Made by a program: the position numbers and the translations under genes. Shown piece by piece: positions 1 through 5,603 of a stretch of DNA of 6,459 bases. The DNA is from JBICHM01 sp043101835 (GTDB taxonomy: Bacteria > Planctomycetota > Phycisphaerae > Phycisphaerales > UBA1924). Under the pieces are notes generated by a model that worked only from the letters and a program-made list of their open reading frames with translations, ran no database searches and was not told where the DNA came from. Within the stretch, counting starts at the first letter, position 1, and the number at the start of each line of letters is the position of its first letter. Location: NCBI GenBank assembly GCA_043101835.1, contig JBICHM010000294.1, forward strand, positions 1-6,459, given 5' to 3'.

Positions 1-42
1 GTTCCGTGCAGCGCATCCAGCCCGCCTTGCCGATACACCACT

Positions 43-645
43 ATGCACCCGCTCATCCGGCGCTACCGGTGGCTCGGCCTGTTCTTCCTGTCGTACCTGC
101 TGTTCTTCGCGATCTGGGCGGTGCGCGCGAGCAACGCGGAGTTCGTGCTGTACCTCGCGGTGGAGGTCGTGCTCGCGGCGGCGGTGCTCGTCGTCGATGT
201 GCGCTGCCGCCTGCCGATGCGCCTGCTCTGGGCGCTGGCGTTCTGGGGGCTCATCCACGCGATGGGCGGCCTTGTGCCCGTCGGCGACTCCGTGCTCTAC
301 AACTGGCGGCCGGCCCCCGCGCTGCCGAAGTTCGATCAGGTGGTGCACGCCTACGGCTTCGCCGTCGCCACCTTCGTCGGCTGGTTCGCCATGAAGGCGG
401 CGACGGGCTTCGATGGGCGCGTCGGCTTCGGTCTGTGGTTCCTGCTGGTGACGATCGGCATGGGCTTCGGCGCGCTCAACGAGATCGTGGAGTTCGCCGC
501 GGTGCTGCTGATCCCCGACACGAATGTCGGCGGCTACATGAACACTGGCTGGGACCTGGTCAGCAACCTCGTCGGCTGCGTCATTGCTGCGACGGTGATT
601 GCGTGGGGGCAGCGCGAGAAGAGCGCTACCCCAACTCCCCCCTGA
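43..645 (+). CDS. DUF2238/YjdF-like polytopic inner-membrane protein
   Basis: The 200-residue product is very hydrophobic, with about five to six membrane segments (near residues 10-27, 33-52, 61-78, 100-120, 128-156 and 172-190). Polar residues sit inside or next to them: H72, D98-x3-H102 in 'FDQVVHAYG', E147-x2-E150 in 'NEIVEF', and D171 and N175 in 'NTGWDLVSNLVG'. This order (D-x3-H, then E-x2-E, then W-D with a following N/G-rich helix) is what I associate with the DUF2238/YjdF family, whose biochemical function is not established. The conserved His/Glu/Asp set could bind a metal, but that is inference. The ATG at 43 is chosen because it gives a short basic N-terminus before the first helix. 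No Shine-Dalgarno is evident and the frame is open back to base 1, so the true start could lie further upstream. The last 20 bp overlap the end of the convergent ytoQ gene. VanZ-like membrane proteins are the main alternative. Confidence 0.75.
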   Translation: MHPLIRRYRWLGLFFLSYLLFFAIWAVRASNAEFVLYLAVEVVLAAAVLVVDVRCRLPMRLLWALAFWGLIHAMGGLVPVGDSVLYNWRPAPALPKFDQVVHAYGFAVATFVGWFAMKAATGFDGRVGFGLWFLLVTIGMGFGALNEIVEFAAVLLIPDTNVGGYMNTGWDLVSNLVGCVIAATVIAWGQREKSATPTPP

Positions 646-1078
646 TCACATACCGCAGGATCTCCACCACCTGCTCCGGCGTCTCGCACACGGCGTTCGC
701 CGCGCCGTCCACTTCCTTCAGCGCGTGCGTGTGCTCCTCGGGGTGCATAATGATCAGCGGCTTGCCGAGGGCGCTGGCGTAGCCTGCGTCGAAAGCCGCG
801 TTCCACTGCTTGTACTTGTCGCCGAAGCGGACGACGACGAGGTCGGCCTTCTCGAGGAGCGTGCGCGTGCGGATGGCGTTGACGCCGGCGCCCTTGTGGT
901 CGCGCCAGAAGGGCTTGTCCTCGTCGCCGAGGATAGCGACGCCGCAGTCGTCGCTGGCGCCGTGGTCAGTGACGGGGCCGGTGAGGGTGACGGGCAGGTC
1001 GGCCTGTTCGACACCGGTTCGGATGGCGTCGCGCCAGTCGGAGTGGATTTCGCCGGCGAGGTAGACGGTCCAGTGCAT
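626..1078 (-). CDS. ytoQ: YtoQ-family protein (nucleoside 2-deoxyribosyltransferase-like fold)
   Basis: The 150-residue product matches the YtoQ family as I know it along its whole length. It opens with 'MHWTVYLAGEIHSDWR' and continues through 'VTDH' (36-39), 'DEDKPFWRDHK' (52-62), 'NAIRTRTLLEKADLVVVRFG' (67-86), 'DKYKQWNAAFDAGYA' (87-101) and 'GKPLI' (105-109), ending with 'PEQVVEILRYV'. The family has been grouped by Pfam with nucleoside 2-deoxyribosyltransferases, small Rossmann-like cytosolic proteins that act on nucleosides. No substrate is known for YtoQ itself. The frame is open to an ATG at 1126, but the family begins at the ATG at 1078. The added 16 residues look unrelated, and a GGAG sits about 11 nt upstream of 1078. 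The gene stands alone, divergent from the FKBP gene and tail-to-tail with the membrane protein at 43-645. Confidence 0.9.
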   Translation of the reverse strand: MHWTVYLAGEIHSDWRDAIRTGVEQADLPVTLTGPVTDHGASDDCGVAILGDEDKPFWRDHKGAGVNAIRTRTLLEKADLVVVRFGDKYKQWNAAFDAGYASALGKPLIIMHPEEHTHALKEVDGAANAVCETPEQVVEILRYVIRGELG

Positions 1079-1210
1079 GGTGGGGGGATCTCCGAATCGT
1101 CCGGGAAATGCGGTGTTCGCGGGCATGCGAGCCTAGGGCGCGTCACAGGCGGGCATCGGTGCTCCGGCAGGCGCCGCGCGTGCGGGGTCGAGCCGGTATG
1201 GTTCCCGGGA

Positions 1211-1241
1211 CGCGCCGCCGGGCCGCACCGGCCCCGGCGCG
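1211..1241. other. Strong hairpin in the leader of the FKBP gene
   Basis: CGCGCCG (1211-1217) pairs perfectly with CGGCGCG (1235-1241), and inside it GGGCC (1220-1224) pairs with GGCCC (1230-1234). A two-base bulge and a five-base loop remain. The structure ends about 24 nt before the AGGGAGG ribosome binding site of the gene at 1280. No T-tract follows on either strand, so it is not a clear terminator. A 5'-leader hairpin or a protein-binding dyad between the divergent genes is possible. In DNA this GC-rich it may also be chance. Confidence 0.3.
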
Positions 1242-1279
1242 GGAGTGACGAGTGAAACCCAGATAGGGAGGCATCACGG

Positions 1280-1993
1280 ATGCGCAGTTCGATGATCACG
1301 CCGGCGGCCCTCGGGCTGTCGGCGCTGCTTGTGGGCGCCGGCGCCCTGATGATGGGCCAGTCGGTGCGCCCCGCATACGAGCGCCCGCCGGAGAAGGCGA
1401 GCATGCTGCACGGCATGATCGAGGCTCGGAAGATCAAGCTCGTCGAGGCCATCGGCATCGCCGAGGAGCACACCGGCGGCCTCGTGCAGAGCATTTCCTA
1501 CCGCATGCCCGGGGAGCCCAACGGCTCGGGCATCAATGTGATCGTCTACACCACCGAGTCGAAGCGCGAACTCGAGATCGACGGGTTCACCGGAGAAGTG
1601 ATCTTGGACAAGAAGATACCGCGGTTCCCCGGCTGGGAGATGGAAGGCGAACTGGCCACCACCGAGAGCGGCCTGATGTACGCCGACATCCGCGAGGGCG
1701 ACGGCGCGCAGCCCGCCGGACCGTCGTCGGTCGTGCGCGTGCACTATGTCGGCTACCTCGTCGACGGGACGAAGTTCGACTCCTCGTTCGATCGCGGTGA
1801 GTCGGTGACCTTCCCGCTCAACCGCGTGATCAGCGGCTGGACCGAGGGTGTCGGCTCCATGAAGGTCGGCGGCCGGCGCAAGCTCGTGATTCCCTACGAA
1901 CTCGCCTACGGCGAGAACGGGCGCCCGCCGACGATCCCGCCGAAGGCCATGCTCGTCTTCGATGTCGAGCTCATCGGCATCGAGCGCGACTGA
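1280..1993 (+). CDS. Membrane-anchored PepSY-FKBP peptidyl-prolyl cis-trans isomerase
   Basis: The 237-residue product has three parts. Residues 8-26 form one hydrophobic segment, a signal anchor or uncleaved signal, which places the rest outside the cytoplasmic membrane. Residues about 47-109 look like a PepSY domain: a helix 'KLVEAIGIAEEHTGG', then strands ending in 'LEIDGFTGEVI', the typical D-x-x-T-G-E-V finish. Residues about 127-235 are a complete FKBP domain with the usual active-site set: Y156 in 'VHYVGY', F166-D167 in 'KFDSS', F178, V183-I184 with W187 in 'VISGW', Y210 in 'LAYG' and F227 in 'LVFDVEL'. FKBPs catalyse rotation about X-Pro bonds and assist folding, so a periplasmic folding role is likely. 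PepSY domains are often inhibitory or chaperone-like, and their pairing with FKBP is uncommon. The start is fixed by AGGGAGG at 1265-1271, 8 nt before ATG. The gene appears monocistronic, with an intrinsic terminator following. Confidence 0.92.
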   Translation: MRSSMITPAALGLSALLVGAGALMMGQSVRPAYERPPEKASMLHGMIEARKIKLVEAIGIAEEHTGGLVQSISYRMPGEPNGSGINVIVYTTESKRELEIDGFTGEVILDKKIPRFPGWEMEGELATTESGLMYADIREGDGAQPAGPSSVVRVHYVGYLVDGTKFDSSFDRGESVTFPLNRVISGWTEGVGSMKVGGRRKLVIPYELAYGENGRPPTIPPKAMLVFDVELIGIERD

Positions 1994-2015
1994 GGCGCCA
2001 GGCAACGCCAGCACT

Positions 2016-2053
2016 CGTGGCGTCGCTCTGCACGGAGCGACGCCGCGTTTTTT
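2016..2053 (+). terminator. Rho-independent terminator of the FKBP gene
   Basis: A 13-bp stem (2016-2028 with 2035-2047, one G-T pair) closes a six-base loop TGCACG and is followed at once by six T (2048-2053). It begins 22 bp after the FKBP stop codon. This separates the FKBP gene from the exported-protein gene at 2194, so the two are not one operon. Confidence 0.92.
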
Positions 2054-2125
2054 GTGCGCGGCGCACGCCCCAGCCCATCTCCTGCCCGAACACACCCCTG
2101 AATCAGGTGCTTTTCGGGTGCAATT

Positions 2126-2139
2126 CCCTGGTCGCAGGG
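2126..2139. promoter_or_regulatory. Small inverted repeat in a possible promoter of the exported-protein gene
   Basis: CCCTG (2126-2130) and CAGGG (2135-2139) form a perfect 5-bp dyad around GTCG, 55 bp before the ATG at 2194. It lies between a poor -35 candidate (GTGCAA, 2118-2123) and a poor -10 candidate (TAGTCT, 2141-2146), each matching the sigma70 consensus at only three of six positions. A promoter must lie between the terminator at 2053 and the start at 2194, but this particular placement is weak. Confidence 0.2.
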
Positions 2140-2193
2140 CTAGTCTGGGCCACGACGTCGCCCTCCCTCGCGGCGTCGAGAGAGAGGGACTCG

Positions 2194-2802
2194 ATGACGA
2201 AGTGCAAGACGTTGATGGCGGTGATCGTCGCGTTCGCTGCGCAGACCGGCGCTGTCGCCGGCTGGAGCGAGCGCATCGGCGCGACACCCGACGAGGTGCT
2301 CAGTTCGCTCGCGGCGCTTGGTATCGAGCCCGATGCACTGGTGCGCGCGGTGCTCGACGGCGACGGGGCGCTCACATTCGAGAACTCGTCGAGCTTCGGT
2401 GATGCGCTCACGGTTGATCTGCGCGTCGCCGACACCGGCGCCTACGCGGAGGTGTATCGCCGGATCAGCGGCGCGCCGCTTCCCGACGGGTTCGACGTGG
2501 ACGCGTTCGCGGCGATCGTGAACTGGGCGCTCGCCGACCCCGACGCCTTCCTCGCGCGCGGCGGCACGATGAACGATCTTCGGCGCGCCCGGCGCGACAA
2601 CGCGCAGCGCCTGCTCGAGGATGATGCGAGCGTCTCGGGACGCAGCGCGGCAGCGGAGATCGATCTGCCGTACGCGGGCGAGGCGATCGAGCCGACGGAG
2701 TTCTTCGGCGGCGCCGGCGAAGTGGGCGCGATTCCGACGCCCGGCGCCGCGACGCTGCTCGGCCTTGCCGGTCTGGCGGCGACGCGCCGCAGCCGGCGCT
2801 GA
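2194..2802 (+). CDS. Exported protein of unknown function with PEP-CTERM-like sorting tail
   Basis: I do not recognise the body of this 202-residue protein. Residues 1-22 are a signal peptide (basic start, hydrophobic 'LMAVIVAFAA', likely cleavage after 'AVA'). The C-terminal 22 residues carry 'PTPGAA', a short hydrophobic run 'LLGLAGLAA' and the basic end 'TRRSRR'. This is the PEP-CTERM-like tail frequent in Phycisphaerae, normally read by an exosortase-type system that removes the tail and fixes the protein to the surface. The middle is acidic and alanine-rich, with a probably helical stretch around residues 110-145 (an Arg-rich 'LRRARRDNAQRLLEDD'). No catalytic motif is visible. The ATG at 2194 is preferred because GAGAGGG lies 5 nt upstream and a signal peptide follows directly. 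The open frame reaches back to 2017, but there it would run over the preceding terminator. The gene converges on the RNA-binding protein gene across a hairpin. Confidence 0.82.
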   Translation: MTKCKTLMAVIVAFAAQTGAVAGWSERIGATPDEVLSSLAALGIEPDALVRAVLDGDGALTFENSSSFGDALTVDLRVADTGAYAEVYRRISGAPLPDGFDVDAFAAIVNWALADPDAFLARGGTMNDLRRARRDNAQRLLEDDASVSGRSAAAEIDLPYAGEAIEPTEFFGGAGEVGAIPTPGAATLLGLAGLAATRRSRR

Positions 2803-2828
2803 CCGGCGACACAGCGACTGGAAATGAC

Positions 2829-2860
2829 ACAGGCCCGAACGCGTGTGCGTCCGGGCCTGT
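2829..2860. terminator. Hairpin between convergent genes, possible bidirectional terminator
   Basis: ACAGGCCCG (2829-2837) pairs perfectly with CGGGCCTGT (2852-2860). After one mismatch the stem continues with ACGC/GCGT around the loop GTGT. It lies 26 bp after the exported-protein stop and 32 bp after the stop of the convergent RNA-binding gene, so it can serve both. Neither flank has a long T-run. On the minus strand the stem is followed by GTCATTTCC, the better of the two. Confidence 0.7.
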
Positions 2861-2892
2861 TCTGTGCTGCAGTGCTGGTCTGTCGTTCGGCC

Positions 2893-3255
2893 TCACCAGC
2901 CGCCGCGATCACCCCGGTCGCCGCCGCCGCGCCCGCCGCGATAGCCACCGCCGCCGCCGCCGCCACCACCGCGACCGCCGCGGAAACCACCACCGCCGCC
3001 GCGCGGCCGGTCTTCGCGCGGGCGCGCTTCGTTGACGACGAGCGCGCGTCCGCCGACTTCCTGGCCGTTGAGTGCTTCGATGGCGGCGTTGCCCCCACTG
3101 GCATCCATCTCGACGAAGCCGAAGCCGCGGGAGCGGCCGGTCTCGCGATCCATGACGACCTGGGCGGAGTGCACTTCGCCGTGCTCGCTGAAGATCTCCC
3201 GCAGCTCGTTGTCGTCGACGCTGAAGGGGAGATTCCCGACATAGAGCTTCATCAT
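2893..3255 (-). CDS. Single-RRM RNA-binding protein with RGG/glycine-rich tail
   Basis: The 120-residue product is a compact RNA-binding protein. Residues 3-78 are one complete RRM fold with both signature strands: RNP2 'LYVGNL' at 4-9 and RNP1 'RGFGFVEM' at 43-50, including the aromatic RNA-stacking residues Y5, F45 and F47. From residue 86 the chain is almost only Gly and Arg with a few aromatic residues (RGG-type repeats, 'GGGFRGGRGG', 'GGGYRGGRGG'), ending in 'RGGW'. Short bacterial RRM-Gly proteins of this type are known from cyanobacteria, planctomycetes and others, often as cold- or stress-responsive RNA chaperones. That role is inferred here. Two adjacent ATGs (3253-3255 and 3250-3252) could each start the protein, and no strong Shine-Dalgarno is present. 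The gene is divergent from the WD40 gene, with a leader of roughly 100 nt if the -10 at 3365-3370 is used. Confidence 0.93.
   Translation of the reverse strand: MMKLYVGNLPFSVDDNELREIFSEHGEVHSAQVVMDRETGRSRGFGFVEMDASGGNAAIEALNGQEVGGRALVVNEARPREDRPRGGGGGFRGGRGGGGGGGGGYRGGRGGGDRGDRGGW
2925..3006. repeat. GCC/CCG triplet-rich low-complexity tract inside the RRM gene
   Basis: This part of the RNA-binding gene encodes the Gly-rich tail and is dominated by CCG/CCA triplets, with five uninterrupted CCG units at 2948-2962. Repeats in threes keep the frame if they expand or contract, so tail length may vary between strains. Confidence 0.6.
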
Positions 3256-3364
3256 GCTCTATCCATCCAACCGTCGCCCGAGCGCGTGCCATCGGCCGGC
3301 GCGTCTCGGGCGGGCGCACGCCGATCCGTGAGCGCGCCCCAACGGTCGGGGCGGCGTCGAGGAA

Positions 3365-3370
3365 ATCATA
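3365..3370 (-). promoter_or_regulatory. Possible -10 element for the RNA-binding protein gene
   Basis: On the minus strand these bases read TATGAT, five of six matching the sigma70 -10 consensus, in otherwise GC-rich DNA. No good -35 is found 16-18 bp upstream. Use of this site would give a leader of about 100 nt before the ATG at 3255, containing a small hairpin (CGCCCC 3335-3340 with GGGGCG 3348-3353). Confidence 0.25.
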
Positions 3371-3404
3371 CCGATGGCCCGGAAATCGCTGGAACGCGCT
3401 TCCA

Positions 3405-3428
3405 CTTGAACGATCAATCAAGTAGCAT
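3405..3428 (+). promoter_or_regulatory. Inverted repeat and possible -10 upstream of the WD40 gene
   Basis: CTTGA (3405-3409) and TCAAG (3418-3422) form a perfect 5-bp dyad with an 8-bp centre. It directly abuts TAGCAT (3423-3428), a plausible -10 placed 29 bp before the ATG at 3457. This A/T-richer patch stands out in the divergent region. The -35 position (TTCCAC) is poor. An operator overlapping the promoter would fit, but this is a weak call. Confidence 0.28.
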
Positions 3429-3456
3429 CGCCCCGTCACCATGAAAGGGGGCGGCG

Positions 3457-5502
3457 ATGCACGCATCGGTACGGGCGGGGACCTGGCGCGGAGTCGCGCT
3501 GGTTGCGGTCGGTCTTGCGGGGGCGCCCTCGGCGCCGGCCCAGCCGGCGGAGATGCGCTCCTACCTCGCCCACATCGGCGCGGCGGAGGCCAACCTGCGC
3601 CTCGGCGAGGTCGCGGCGGCGCGTCGGTGGCTCGATGGCGCCCCGAGCGCCCTCCGGGGCTGGGAGTGGGACTACCTCGACGACGCGAGCGACGATGCGG
3701 CGCTGGTGATCGTGGCGCATGGCGATGAATCCCATCCCGGCGCCGAGGACGCGGCGTACAGCCCCGATGGCGCCCTGATCGCCTCTTCTGGGGCCGACGG
3801 CGTCGTGCGCCTGTGGGATGCGCGCGAGGGCGCGCCCGTGCGCGACCTTGTCGGCCACACCGGCCCGGTGCGCGGCGTGGCGTTCGCGCCCGGCGGCGCG
3901 ACGCTCGCCAGTGCGAGCGCGGATGGCACGGTCAGGCTGTGGGGCGTCGAGTCCGGCGAGACGCTCGCCGTGCTCGAGGGCCACGAGCACCCCGTCACCG
4001 GCGTCGCGTGGAGCCCCGACGGCGAGACGCTTGTCACCACCGGGTATCGGCGCACGCAGGGCGACCCGCCCGTCGCCGGCGTCATCCGCATCTGGAGCGC
4101 ACAGGGCGACCTGCTCGAGCACCTCGATGTCGGCGTGAAGCCGGTGCGCAGCGTCGCGTTTACGCCCGATGGCTCGAAGTTCGTGACCGGCGACTGGGAT
4201 TTCCTCGTGCGCGTCTTCGATGCGGACACGCGCGCAGAGGTGGCGCAGTTCAACATCGGATCGACGGGGTACTCGCCGGTGAACGCGGTGGCGATCAGCC
4301 CGGACGGTCGGCGCGTCGCGGCGTGCAGCCTTGATCGATCCATCTCGGTGTACGACCTCGAGCGCGCCGAGCGCATCGCGCAGTGGCAGGCGCACGATCG
4401 TGAAATCGAGGCGCTGACCTTCACCCCGGACGGCCGATGGCTGGCCAGCGCCGGGCTCGACCAGGTCGTCGCGCTCTGGGACGCGGCGACCTTCGAGGAA
4501 CGCGCACGGTTTCGTGGGCACGAATCGGTAGTGATGTCGCTGGACGGCGCGCCCGACTCCAGCGCCCTCGTCAGCGCATCAACCGACGGCACGCTGCGCG
4601 TGTGGGATCTGCCCGCGCTCCTCGCGCGCGCCGACGCCTTCCGGACCGAGGATTCGACGTACGGGCTCGATGTCAGCGCGGACGGCGCGCTAGTCGCCTT
4701 CGGGACGAGCGTCGGGCGCATCTCCGTCTGGAGCGCCGCGGGCGCGCCTGTCGCCGCGTGGGCCGGCCATGAGGCGGACGTCAACGCGCTGGCGTTCGAC
4801 CCCGATGGCCGGGCGCTCGCCACGGTGAGCAACGACGGCACGCTCGCGCTCTGGGATGCGCAGTCGGGCGCCCTGCGCTGGCGCGTGCCCGGACACGACC
4901 GGCAGATGACGGGCGTCATCTTCGACGCCTCGGGCGAGCGGATCATCACGTGCGCCGGTGATCGCGAGATCCGCGTCTGGTCGAGCGCGAGCGGGGCGCG
5001 CATCGGCGGCGCGACGATCGACGGCGCGGCGGCCTACCGGGTGGCGCTCGCGCCGGACGGCATGACGATCGCGGCGGCGTGCTCCGACGGGTCGGTGCGC
5101 CTCTTCAACGCCTCGACGCTCGAACCTGTCGGCGCGCTGGAGCGCGCAAGCAACGGCGCGCTGCGCGATGTCTCGTGGTCGCCCGATGGGCGCACCATCG
5201 TGACAGCGGGCGACGATCGCGTGGTGCGCCTCCGCGATGCGTCGAGCGGCGACGTGACCGCCTCGCTGCGCGCCCACGACATGCTGGTCTGGAGCGCGGC
5301 GTTCAGCCCCGATGGGCGGCGGCTGGCCACCTGTTCCTACGACCAGACGGTTCGCCTCTGGAATATCGCCACCGGCGCCGAGACGCTGACGCTGCGAGGA
5401 TCCCGCAATGGGTTCTACGACGTTCGTTGGACCGCGGACGGCCGCTCGATTGTGGGCGCTTCGATGGGCGGCACGAGCCTGGTGTGGTCGGCGTCGCGCT
5501 GA
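3457..5502 (+). CDS. Secreted 14-repeat WD40 protein (two seven-bladed beta-propellers)
   Basis: The 681-residue product begins with a signal peptide (residues 1-28, hydrophobic 'GVALVAVGLAGA', likely cleavage after 'APA'). A helical linker follows (33-76, 'LAHIGAAEANLRLGEVAAAR', then 'RGWEWDYL'), and the rest is WD40 repeats. I count 14, each about 40-50 residues with 'SPDG' turns and 'VRLWD'-type ends, starting near residues 87, 132, 174, 224, 267, 311, 353, 396, 436, 478, 519, 562, 605 and 647. Fourteen fits two complete propellers, which act as protein-binding scaffolds. Repeat 3 carries an extra loop of about eight residues ('YRRTQGDPPV'), and repeat 12 has 'LRD' in place of 'LWD'. The linker resembles the one joining Ser/Thr kinase and WD40 parts in planctomycete proteins, yet no kinase is present. 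AAAGGGGG ends 5 nt before the ATG and fixes the start. Its partners are unknown. Confidence 0.93.
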   Translation: MHASVRAGTWRGVALVAVGLAGAPSAPAQPAEMRSYLAHIGAAEANLRLGEVAAARRWLDGAPSALRGWEWDYLDDASDDAALVIVAHGDESHPGAEDAAYSPDGALIASSGADGVVRLWDAREGAPVRDLVGHTGPVRGVAFAPGGATLASASADGTVRLWGVESGETLAVLEGHEHPVTGVAWSPDGETLVTTGYRRTQGDPPVAGVIRIWSAQGDLLEHLDVGVKPVRSVAFTPDGSKFVTGDWDFLVRVFDADTRAEVAQFNIGSTGYSPVNAVAISPDGRRVAACSLDRSISVYDLERAERIAQWQAHDREIEALTFTPDGRWLASAGLDQVVALWDAATFEERARFRGHESVVMSLDGAPDSSALVSASTDGTLRVWDLPALLARADAFRTEDSTYGLDVSADGALVAFGTSVGRISVWSAAGAPVAAWAGHEADVNALAFDPDGRALATVSNDGTLALWDAQSGALRWRVPGHDRQMTGVIFDASGERIITCAGDREIRVWSSASGARIGGATIDGAAAYRVALAPDGMTIAAACSDGSVRLFNASTLEPVGALERASNGALRDVSWSPDGRTIVTAGDDRVVRLRDASSGDVTASLRAHDMLVWSAAFSPDGRRLATCSYDQTVRLWNIATGAETLTLRGSRNGFYDVRWTADGRSIVGASMGGTSLVWSASR

Positions 5503-5526
5503 CCGGCAACCTTCCCCGGCGTGAAA

Positions 5527-5583
5527 CCACCCGATCCGCCGGCGCGCCGGGATTCGGGCGTGATTCCAGTTGGAATCGGGTGG
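5527..5583. repeat. Nested and overlapping inverted repeats after the WD40 gene
   Basis: Three perfect dyads are packed here: CCACCCGAT (5527-5535) with ATCGGGTGG (5575-5583), the 12-base palindrome CCGGCGCGCCGG (5539-5550), and GATTCCA (5562-5568) with TGGAATC (5571-5577). The first and third share bases 5575-5577, so those two helices cannot both form fully in RNA. No T-run follows, so this is not a standard terminator for the WD40 gene. Confidence 0.5.
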
Positions 5584-5597
5584 TGTCCGGATATTCT
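5562..5597 (+). promoter_or_regulatory. Sigma70-like promoter with palindromic operator candidate
   Basis: TTGGAA (5570-5575, four of six to consensus) and TATTCT (5592-5597, four of six) are separated by 16 bp, which predicts a start near 5603-5604. The -35 lies inside the dyad GATTCCA-GT-TGGAATC (5562-5577), where a bound repressor would block polymerase. The promoter begins 67 bp after the WD40 stop and points into a stretch with no convincing protein gene. Confidence 0.45.
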
Positions 5598-5603
5598 CGG
5601 ACT

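Noticed and set aside
1079..1126. Sixteen-codon upstream extension of ytoQ to an ATG at 1126
   Set aside because: The family starts at the ATG at 1078, the extra residues are Pro/Gly-rich and unrelated, and GGAG is placed for the inner start.
599..1255. Plus-strand open frame of 218 codons opposite ytoQ
   Set aside because: It is the antisense shadow of a clear YtoQ-family gene and reads as Val/Asp/Gly-rich sequence without family resemblance.
2017..2193. GTG start at 2017 for the exported protein
   Set aside because: This start lies in the terminator stem of the previous gene and would bury the signal peptide; the ATG at 2194 has a good ribosome binding site.
3436..5003. Long minus-strand open frames opposite the WD40 gene (361 and 443 codons)
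   Set aside because: They are rich in Arg, Ala, Ser and Pro without any fold signal, while the plus strand has regular WD40 repeats throughout. Repeated coding sequence at high GC leaves the opposite strand free of stops.
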